This document shows, piece after piece, positions 6,274 through 10,221 of a DNA stretch of 10,221 nucleotides; within the stretch, counting starts at the first letter, position 1, and every line of letters begins with the position of its first letter. Source of the stretch: Candidatus Nomurabacteria bacterium RIFCSPLOWO2_02_FULL_42_17 (GTDB taxonomy: Bacteria; Patescibacteriota; Minisyncoccia; Phycocordibacterales; MFVN01); assembly GCA_001786095.1 (NCBI GenBank), contig MFVN01000021.1, positions 1 through 10,221 on the forward strand, written 5' to 3'. Made by a program: the position numbers and the translations under genes. Below the pieces are notes generated by a model that saw only the letters and a program-made list of their open reading frames with translations, did no database searches and was not told the origin of the DNA.

Positions 6274-7742
6274 ACCTTTCAGAACTTACAATAAAAAAAG
6301 CTATGATTGGCTTGAGTGAGAAAAAATTCTCCGCGCGCAAGTTAGCGGAGGATTGCTTGAAAAATATTGAAGAAAGAAATAAAGAGCTCAATGTTTTCTT
6401 GGAGGTTTTTGATGATGTTTTGGCGCAAGCTGACGTGGCGGATAAAATTATAAGTTCAGGAGAGGCTAATCCTCTAACCGGTATACCGTTGGCCATAAAA
6501 GATAATATTTTAATCAAGGGACGTAAATGTTCGTCTGCTTCAAAAATTTTAGAAAATTATACGGCTAGCTATGATGCCACGGTTATCAAAAAATTAAAAG
6601 ACGCCGGCGTGATTTTTATGGGTCGGACGAATATGGACGAATTCGCCATGGGTTCATCCACGGAAAGTTCGGCTTTTGGCCCAACTAAAAATCCTTTTGA
6701 TCTTTCACGCGTGCCCGGCGGTTCCTCTGGCGGTTCTGCTGTGGCGGTTGCCTCTGGTATGGCCCTTGGCGCTCTAGGTTCCGATACTGCCGGTTCCATA
6801 CGCCAACCCGCGGCTTTCTGTGGTCTAGTGGGTATGAAGCCGACTTACGGCGCGGTGTCGCGTTACGGGCTTATGGCTTTGGGTTCTTCGATTGATCAAA
6901 TTGGTCCCATTACTAAAACCGTGGAAGACGCGGAAATTATTTTCACTGCCATCGCTGGCGCGGATTCTCTGGACGCGACTTCGGTTGATGTTTCGCCGAC
7001 GGAAGAATTTTCTTGGCCCTCTCGTCCCTCGCTACGCTCGGCCCGGGCCGGCGAAAATTCTTCCGCCGGCTTCACAATCGGCGTGCCGCGCGATTTTCTT
7101 TCTGAAGGCGTGGATCCGGAAGTGCTGAAAAATTTTGAAGAGTCGCTAGAAAAACTGCGCGCGGCGGGTTGCAAAATCATAGACATTTCTCTGCCACTCG
7201 TAAAATATTCGCTGGCGGTTTATTATATTCTTATGCCGGCTGAAGCTTCTACTAATTTGGCGCGTTATGACGGGATGCGTTTTGGCTTTTCTGCCGAAGC
7301 ACCAAACCTTCTTGAAGTTTACAAGAAAACGCGTGGCGAGGGTTTTGGGCGGGAAGTGCGCCGTCGAATTATGCTAGGCACTTATGTTCTTTCTCATGGC
7401 TATTATGACGCTTATTACAACAAAGCTACGGCGGTGCGCGGACAGATAAAGCACGAGTTTGAAAAGGTTTTTGAAAAAGTCGATTTAATCGCCACACCGA
7501 CCGCACCGACTCCGGCTTTCAAATTAGGCGAAAAAATTGATCCGGTGTCTATGTACCTTTCAGATATTTTTACCGTGCCGGCCAACATTGCTGATTTGCC
7601 GGCCGTGTCCGTGCCGACCGGAAAGAACAAGGACGGTTTGCCGTTGAGTTTTCAGCTTATGGCGTCGATTGGGGGCGAAAGCGCGCTTTTTTCAACCGCG
7701 CGAATTTTAGAAAAATATCTCCCTGCGGGAGATCTCTCTTAG
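6270..7742 (+). CDS. gatA: Asp-tRNA(Asn)/Glu-tRNA(Gln) amidotransferase subunit A
   Basis: This 490-residue amidase-signature protein is the glutaminase subunit that releases ammonia for transamidation on GatB. The Ser-cisSer-Lys triad is visible: K77 in AIKDNI, S152 in PGGSSGGSA, and the nucleophile S176 in GSDTAGSIRQPA. This is the same spacing as in characterised GatA enzymes. Other conserved blocks are GRTNMDEFAMGSSTE, GLVGMKPTYGAVSRYGL, DQIGPITKTVEDA and RRIMLGTYVLS. Residues about 246-265, between the domain-linking DATSVDV stretch and IGVPRDF, are an extra low-complexity segment encoded by an imperfect palindrome. The last residues (LPAGDLS) and the stop lie in two further hairpins. 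Its start overlaps gatC by 4 nt; gatB does not follow. Confidence 0.96.
   Translation: MNLSELTIKKAMIGLSEKKFSARKLAEDCLKNIEERNKELNVFLEVFDDVLAQADVADKIISSGEANPLTGIPLAIKDNILIKGRKCSSASKILENYTASYDATVIKKLKDAGVIFMGRTNMDEFAMGSSTESSAFGPTKNPFDLSRVPGGSSGGSAVAVASGMALGALGSDTAGSIRQPAAFCGLVGMKPTYGAVSRYGLMALGSSIDQIGPITKTVEDAEIIFTAIAGADSLDATSVDVSPTEEFSWPSRPSLRSARAGENSSAGFTIGVPRDFLSEGVDPEVLKNFEESLEKLRAAGCKIIDISLPLVKYSLAVYYILMPAEASTNLARYDGMRFGFSAEAPNLLEVYKKTRGEGFGREVRRRIMLGTYVLSHGYYDAYYNKATAVRGQIKHEFEKVFEKVDLIATPTAPTPAFKLGEKIDPVSMYLSDIFTVPANIADLPAVSVPTGKNKDGLPLSFQLMASIGGESALFSTARILEKYLPAGDLS
6995..7070. repeat. In-frame palindromic element in gatA
   Basis: The 18-nt arm GCCGACGGAAGAATTTTC (6995-7012) is complementary to GAAAATTCTTCCGCCGGC (7053-7070) with one mismatch. 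A second inner stem, GGCCC/GGGCC (7015-7019 with 7045-7049), sits in the 40-nt loop. It encodes an Arg/Ser/Pro-rich stretch (residues about 243-267) that aligns with nothing I know in GatA. Confidence 0.7.
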
Positions 7743-7747
7743 AGAGA
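7717..7747. repeat. Two palindromes at the gatA stop codon
   Basis: ATCTCCC-TGC-GGGAGAT (7717-7733, 7-bp stem) abuts TCTCTC-TTA-GAGAGA (7733-7747, 6-bp stem), and the second contains the gatA stop TAG. The first resembles the TCTCCC-GAA-GGGAGA hairpin in the PilX-like leader. There is no T-tract, so it does not look like an intrinsic terminator. The 3' half lies 6 nt before the next start codon. Confidence 0.6.
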
Positions 7748-7752
7748 AATAT

Positions 7753-8484
7753 ATGGCAGATGTAAAAAAAACAGAAAGTGGTGGAGGTGGCGGGGGCGGG
7801 GGATTGTTTGCCTTTGTTGCTATTTTTTTGGCGGTGATTTTAGCGCTTTCTTTTACCGCCGGCAAGGGATCGCAACCCGACGCTATTTCAGTTACTCCCA
7901 GATCCGATTTCCTTAATCTAGAATATTTCTTTGCTAAAATATTTCAAATTTTCCAACCTTCTGTGGATGGAAGTATAGATGGTGGCATAAGTTTGGGACA
8001 AGAAATTTATTCTTGGTATGTAACCGTGCTTTCTATTTTGACGTTTGTAGCTATTGCGGTAATTATTTATTCTTTTATTCGTCTTTTGGAAATACGTCAT
8101 AAAGAAGACAAACATCTTGAAAATGAAATTAAAGAAGCCATGCTGGCCGACGACAAGAAAGAAAAGAAAAACAGCCGTTGGGATAAAATTGTGGAGCATA
8201 CGAATTCCGTGAATCCCAGTGATTGGCGTGTGGCCATAATCGAGGCCGATGCCGTATTGGATGAGCTTTTAATAAAGGCCGGTTTTATGGGGTCGGATTT
8301 GGGTGAACGTCTTAAAAATGCGCCAGCGGGAACGTTAGGGGCTGTAAACAGCGCGTGGGAGGCGCACAAGGTTCGCAATCAAATCGCCCATGGAGGATTA
8401 GATTTTAATTTAAGCCATAGAGAAACTAAGCGCGTAATCGGACTTTATGAAGAAGTTTTTCGGGAACTTAATTTTTTATCTTAG
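7753..8484 (+). CDS. Membrane protein with C-terminal HEPN-like domain
   Basis: This 243-residue protein is not one I can name. It begins with a short charged segment and eight glycines in a row (10-17). TM1 follows at about 18-35, an extracytoplasmic stretch of about 50 residues, TM2 at about 88-109 (WYVTVLSILTFVAIAVIIYSFI), a strongly charged linker (HKEDKHLENEIKEAMLADDKKEKKN) likely to be a helix or coiled coil, and a helical C-terminal domain of about 100 residues. That domain reads DWRVAIIEADAVLDELLIKAG ... VNSAWEAHKVRNQIAHGG. R208-N209-x3-H213 fits the RNxxxH signature of HEPN domains, which include many RNases; others are only binding modules. The domain should be cytoplasmic. The gene follows gatA by 10 nt. 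Start ATG 7753; a weak GAGAGA lies 6 nt upstream. Function is unproven. Confidence 0.85.
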   Translation: MADVKKTESGGGGGGGGLFAFVAIFLAVILALSFTAGKGSQPDAISVTPRSDFLNLEYFFAKIFQIFQPSVDGSIDGGISLGQEIYSWYVTVLSILTFVAIAVIIYSFIRLLEIRHKEDKHLENEIKEAMLADDKKEKKNSRWDKIVEHTNSVNPSDWRVAIIEADAVLDELLIKAGFMGSDLGERLKNAPAGTLGAVNSAWEAHKVRNQIAHGGLDFNLSHRETKRVIGLYEEVFRELNFLS

Positions 8485-8485
8485 G

Positions 8486-8503
8486 CCTGCCTGCGCAGGC
8501 AGG
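8486..8503. repeat. Perfect 18-nt palindrome after the HEPN-like gene
   Basis: CCTGCCTGCGCAGGCAGG is self-complementary over all 18 bases and begins 2 nt after the stop codon. A T9 run follows, but only after a 10-nt gap, so it is a weak terminator candidate. It could equally be another dispersed palindrome. Confidence 0.6.
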
Positions 8504-8504
8504 T

Positions 8505-8533
8505 TTGCAATAATTTTTTTTTCTCGCTAGAAT
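8505..8533 (+). promoter_or_regulatory. Promoter of tRNA-fMet
   Basis: A -35-like TTGCAA (8505-8510) and a -10 box TAGAAT (8528-8533) are separated by 17 nt. Transcription would start near 8540, about 14 nt before the tRNA. The spacer is almost all T and A. Confidence 0.55.
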
Positions 8534-8553
8534 AGAAAAGTCCGTTTAAATAT

Positions 8554-8625
<72 letters not shown>

Positions 8626-8646
8626 TTGCAAAATTGCCGGTGTAGC

Positions 8647-8736
8647 CCCGACGCTCCGACATATGGTCGGAGGTCGGGGTCCCGACTCCCGACGCTCCGA
8701 CATATGGTCGGAGGTCGGGGTCCCGACTCCCGACGC
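8647..8736. repeat. 41-bp tandem repeat with internal palindrome
   Basis: Two perfect 41-bp units (8647-8687 and 8688-8728) are followed by eight bases of a third. Each unit contains CCCGAC and CTCCGAC pairing with GTCGGAG and GTCGGG around an ATATG loop, with one bulged G, so each can form a hairpin of about 14 bp. A linking TCCCGACT completes the unit. The array lies between tRNA-fMet and the GIY-YIG gene in otherwise gene-free sequence. A final CCCGAC-GCAAA-GTCGGG hairpin (8729-8745) overlaps its end. Confidence 0.85.
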
Positions 8737-8786
8737 AAAGTCGGGACGTCAGGATTAAATAGTAGATAAATTAAATTATTATATAA

Positions 8787-9047
8787 ATGACATCTGTTTA
8801 TATTCTCAAAACTAGTAGCGGAAAGTATTATATTGGTAGTACGATTGATTTAGATAAAAGGATCAAACATCATAAGGGCGGGCATACTCCATCAACCAAA
8901 AGATTGGGTACGGTTGATTTAGTTTTCTCTCAAGAGTATGATTCTATAAATACGGCAAGAATGATTGAAAATCGTCTGAAGAAACTGAAAAGACGAGATT
9001 GTATAGAAAAAATAATTAAAGATGGCATTATTAAAATAAAAGTTTAG
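8787..9047 (+). CDS. GIY-YIG nuclease-like small protein
   Basis: This 86-residue protein consists of a single GIY-YIG domain of the UPF0213/YhbQ size class. The motif appears as V4-Y5-I6 then Y15-I16-G17, followed by the conserved arginine R25 (DLDKRIKHHKGG) and the catalytic metal-binding glutamate E61 in ARMIENRLKKLKR. All expected active-site positions are present, so it is probably an active DNA endonuclease, but stand-alone proteins of this type have no settled cellular role. It lies among tRNA genes, directly after the 41-bp tandem repeat. Its stop codon TAG ends at the base before the next tRNA, so the two could share a transcript. The upstream region is very AT-rich and has no Shine-Dalgarno sequence. 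Start ATG 8787 is the only good choice. Confidence 0.88.
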   Translation: MTSVYILKTSSGKYYIGSTIDLDKRIKHHKGGHTPSTKRLGTVDLVFSQEYDSINTARMIENRLKKLKRRDCIEKIIKDGIIKIKV

Positions 9048-9118
9048 GCCGGTGTAGTTCAATGGTAGAACGAGGGACTCATAAGCCCTAGAAAGTGGTT
9101 CAATTCCACTCACCGGCA
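9048..9118 (+). tRNA. tRNA with CAT anticodon, probably elongator tRNA-Met
   Basis: Acceptor GCCGGTG/CACCGGC is fully paired, D arm GTTC/GAAC, anticodon loop CTCATAA (CAT, 9080-9082), T arm AGTGG/CCACT with loop TTCAATT, discriminator A, no CCA. The anticodon stem AGGGA/GCCCT has an A-G mismatch next to the loop (31-39). The paired 1-72 position excludes the initiator. It could instead be tRNA-Ile, whose CAT anticodon is modified by TilS to read ATA; sequence alone does not settle this. Confidence 0.88.
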
Positions 9119-9140
9119 TTGGTTCTTTTAATAAGAAAAT

Positions 9141-9212
9141 GCGGCTGTAGCTCAACGGTAGAGCACTCGCCTGTCACGCGAGAGGTCGTGGGGTCAGCAC
9201 CCATCAGCCGCG
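9141..9212 (+). tRNA. tRNA-Asp (GTC), unusual T-loop
   Basis: Acceptor GCGGCTG/CAGCCGC, D arm GCTC/GAGC, anticodon stem CTCGC/GCGAG with loop CTGTCAC (anticodon GTC, 9173-9175) and T stem GTGGG/CCCAT are all well paired. Discriminator G is the one expected for Asp. The T-loop is GTCAGCA instead of the near-universal TTCRANN: T54 is G and A58 is G, the two bases that normally pair across the loop. No CCA is encoded. It lies 22 nt after the previous tRNA and is probably co-transcribed with it. Confidence 0.9.
9195..9212. repeat. 18-bp direct repeat, copy 1 (tRNA-Asp 3' end)
   Basis: CAGCACCCATCAGCCGCG here is the last 18 bases of tRNA-Asp and recurs exactly at 9390-9407. A duplicated tRNA 3' end is the usual sign of an attachment site, but only 177 bp lie between the copies. 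Confidence 0.8.
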
Positions 9213-9219
9213 CAGAACC

Positions 9220-9252
9220 AAAAATCGCCAGATCTTGTGTCTGGCAATTTTT
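9220..9252 (+). terminator. Intrinsic terminator after tRNA-Asp
   Basis: A 13-bp stem with a single mismatch: AAAAATCGCCAGA (9220-9232) against TCTGGCAATTTTT (9240-9252), loop TCTTGTG. The GC core is flanked by A and T runs, giving an uridine tract at the RNA 3' end. It begins 8 nt after tRNA-Asp and should end the tRNA transcript. Confidence 0.75.
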
Positions 9253-9253
9253 G

Positions 9254-9389
9254 TGTTTAGTGCAAGGCGAAGAAATGTCTGGAAGACATTTCGTTGGGTG
9301 CTGACAGGCGGAACGATGTTTTGCCAGCAGGCAAAACCGTGAGCCGGGGTAGCGAAATTTCCGAGCGACGGCGAGAAAATATTCGTGAC
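9254..9389. other. Non-coding palindrome-rich segment between duplicated tRNA ends
   Basis: No convincing gene. It holds GAAATGTC-TGGAA-GACATTTC (9272-9292), a TGGGTGCTGAC (9295-9305) that is the exact reverse complement of 11 bases of the tRNA-Asp T arm (9193-9203), GTTTTGCC-AGCA-GGCAAAAC (9318-9337) and a looser stem at 9353-9385. TGGGTGCTG (9295-9303) can also pair with CAGCACCCA (9390-9398), closing the segment into one branched structure. It may be a small repetitive element or a structured RNA. Confidence 0.5.
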
Positions 9390-9407
9390 CAGCACCCATC
9401 AGCCGCG
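9390..9407. repeat. 18-bp direct repeat, copy 2
   Basis: Exact copy of the tRNA-Asp 3' end (9195-9212), placed just before the promoter of the MBL-fold gene. There is no tRNA body upstream of it. Confidence 0.8.
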
Positions 9408-9415
9408 TCAATATG

Positions 9416-9424
9416 TGATATAGT
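9416..9424 (+). promoter_or_regulatory. Extended -10 promoter for leaderless MBL-fold gene
   Basis: TGATATAGT: TGn plus TATAGT at 9419-9424, five of six matches to TATAAT. It ends 6 nt before the ATG at 9431, the same geometry as at pilD, ligA and gatC. Confidence 0.6.
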
Positions 9425-9430
9425 AAAATT

Positions 9431-10021
9431 ATGGCGGAAGTTAAAGTTTTAATTGAAGGTTACGCAAAAGAAGAGGAGGGTTTTGAGCTTGCTTCTTCCA
9501 CGACAACCTTGATTAGAGAAGGCGATTTTAAAATAATCGTAGATCCCGGAATGAATAGAAAGTTATTATTAGAGGCCCTCGAAAAAGAAAATTTATCCAA
9601 AGAAGATATAAATTATGTCGTTTTGACCCACAATCACCTAGACCATATATTACTTGCCGGAATTTTTGAAAACGCGCAAATTCTGGACGAAGGCGCGATT
9701 TATTCTTTTGAGGGAACAATAAAAAATCATGAAGGTAGAATTCCCGGAACAAATATTGAAATAATAAGCACGCCCGGACACGACCAATCCCATTCCACTG
9801 TTTTGGTGGACACAAAAAAATTTGGCAAAGTGGCGATTGCCGCCGATGTTTTTTGGTGGGCTGATAATGAAGAGCAAAAAACGGACAAGGAAAGCTTGAT
9901 TGGCCGTGAGGACCCCTACGCAAAAGATAAAAAAAAGTTAATTGAAAGCAGAAAAAAAATACTAGAAAAAGCGGATTACATAATTCCCGGACACGGAAAA
10001 ATGTTTAAGGTAAAAAGATAA
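9431..10021 (+). CDS. Metallo-beta-lactamase-fold hydrolase, MBLAC1-like
   Basis: This 196-residue single-domain protein carries all motifs of the MBL fold. The metal ligands are H67, H69, D71 and H72 in THNHLDH; H117 in STPGHDQSH; D139 in IAADVFWW; and H188 in IPGHGKMF. The strand motif FKIIVDPGM comes first. The arrangement, with STPGH-xx-SHSTVLVDT, AADVF and ADYIIPGHGKMFKV near the end, resembles the MBLAC1 family, which includes a human histone pre-mRNA nuclease, and related prokaryotic proteins. No beta-CASP or rhodanese domain is attached and no signal peptide is present, so it should be a cytoplasmic hydrolase (nuclease, thioesterase or lactonase type; the sequence does not decide). 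The segment DNEEQKTDKESLIGREDPYAKDKKK forms a charged insertion before the last motif. It is flanked by tRNA genes and has its own promoter. Confidence 0.9.
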   Translation: MAEVKVLIEGYAKEEEGFELASSTTTLIREGDFKIIVDPGMNRKLLLEALEKENLSKEDINYVVLTHNHLDHILLAGIFENAQILDEGAIYSFEGTIKNHEGRIPGTNIEIISTPGHDQSHSTVLVDTKKFGKVAIAADVFWWADNEEQKTDKESLIGREDPYAKDKKKLIESRKKILEKADYIIPGHGKMFKVKR

Positions 10022-10035
10022 AAATTATCCTGAAA

Positions 10036-10063
10036 TTGAAAAATTATAATTAAATGTTAGAAT
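10036..10063 (+). promoter_or_regulatory. Promoter of the tRNA-Thr genes
   Basis: TTGAAA (10036-10041) and an extended -10, TGTTAGAAT (TAGAAT at 10058-10063), are 16 nt apart. The tRNA begins 9 nt after the -10 box, so the transcript would have almost no 5' leader. Confidence 0.65.
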
Positions 10064-10072
10064 ATTCGGTAC

Positions 10073-10145
10073 GCCGATGTAGCTCAGTTGGTAGAGCATC
10101 CCCATGGTAAGGGGAAGGTCGCCAGTTCGATTCTGGCCATCGGCT
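10073..10145 (+). tRNA. tRNA-Thr (GGT)
   Basis: A perfect cloverleaf: acceptor GCCGATG/CATCGGC, D arm GCTC/GAGC with loop AGTTGGTA, anticodon stem TCCCC/GGGGA with loop ATGGTAA (anticodon GGT, 10106-10108), T arm GCCAG/CTGGC with loop TTCGATT, discriminator T. No CCA is encoded. It reads ACC and ACT. Confidence 0.95.
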
Positions 10146-10182
10146 TCAGGCTTGGATAGAGCCCAAAGCTTTATCTTCAGTT

Positions 10183-10221
10183 GCCGCCTTAGCTCAGTTG
10201 GTAGAGCACTATTTTCGTAAA
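10183..10221 (+). tRNA. tRNA-Thr (CGT), 3' part cut by the window end
   Basis: Acceptor 5' strand GCCGCCT, TA, D arm GCTC/GAGC with loop AGTTGGTA, anticodon 5' stem CTATT and loop TTCGTAA (anticodon CGT, 10216-10218). The sequence stops one base into the 3' anticodon stem. It follows tRNA-Thr(GGT) by 37 nt and probably belongs to the same transcript. Confidence 0.82.

Noticed and set aside
8486..8522. Intrinsic terminator after the HEPN-like gene
   Set aside because: The stem is strong but the T-run starts 10 nt after it, and the T-run also serves as the promoter spacer for tRNA-fMet. I kept it as a palindrome.
8647..8745. CRISPR array
   Set aside because: The units are directly adjacent with no spacers, only two full copies exist and there are no cas genes.
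8919..9155. Reverse-strand open frame reading SGIEPLSRAYES
   Set aside because: It is the antisense of the CAT tRNA and the GIY-YIG gene, another typical tRNA artefact.
9213..9389. Group I intron or SRP RNA in the interval after tRNA-Asp
   Set aside because: The tRNA is already complete upstream, and no intron core or conserved SRP RNA tetraloop region (GGAAG with its partner) can be recognised.
9095..9411. Open frames on both strands over tRNA-Asp and its downstream segment
   Set aside because: The forward one reads STVEHSPVTREVVGSAPI, a translated tRNA-Asp. The reverse one is its shadow with no domain or start signal.
10155..10175. Terminator between the two tRNA-Thr genes
   Set aside because: The 8-bp hairpin GATAGAGC/GCTTTATC has one G-T pair and no T-tract. 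It may only be a processing structure.

Overview
The window reads as a piece of a small, fermentative-type bacterial genome of the Candidate Phyla Radiation (Patescibacteria, probably Parcubacteria-like). That placement is an inference. It rests on the minor-pilin style (LAQEGIEMVRNIRD and AADTGVECAL motifs), tRNA genes without an encoded CCA, no visible Shine-Dalgarno sequences, a small membrane protein ending in VRNQIAHGG, and a compact layout. The genetic code looks standard: TGA is used as a stop (gatC) and every frame reads normally.

Layout. 1-902: the end of one major-type type IV pilin gene and a complete tandem paralog. 931-3922: a type IV pilus block with prepilin peptidase (pilD), then four minor pilins in the order FimT/GspH-like, PilW/GspJ-like, PilV/GspI-like, PilX/GspK-like, the last lacking Glu+5. 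Together these would supply processing and a tip-initiation complex for the pilus. 3932-5968: NAD-dependent DNA ligase LigA. 5977-7742: gatC and gatA, overlapping by 4 nt, two subunits of the Glu/Asp-tRNA amidotransferase (gatB is not in the window). 7753-8484: a two-helix membrane protein with a HEPN-like RNxxxH motif. 8554-9212: tRNA-fMet, a GIY-YIG mini-protein, a second CAT tRNA and tRNA-Asp, with tandem palindromic repeats and a terminator. 9431-10021: an MBLAC1-like metallo-beta-lactamase-fold hydrolase. 10073-10221: tRNA-Thr(GGT) and a truncated tRNA-Thr(CGT).

Two cross-cutting features stand out. First, four protein genes (pilD, ligA, gatC and the MBL gene) have an extended -10 box (TGnTATAAT or TGATATAGT) ending only 6-8 nt before the start codon, which predicts leaderless mRNAs. 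In ligA and gatC the stop codon of the upstream gene lies inside the -10 box. Second, short palindromic DNA elements sit in frame inside coding regions: pilD, the leader peptides of two minor pilins, two places in ligA, the middle of gatA and the gatA C-terminus. Related palindromes and a 41-bp tandem repeat lie between genes. This resembles the Rickettsia palindromic elements in kind, although the sequences are not claimed to be homologous. The tRNA region also shows oddities: initiator tRNA with A8 and an A:U 29:43-side pair in place of the first of the three G:C pairs, a degenerate T-loop in tRNA-Asp, and an 18-bp duplicate of the tRNA-Asp 3' end about 195 bp downstream.
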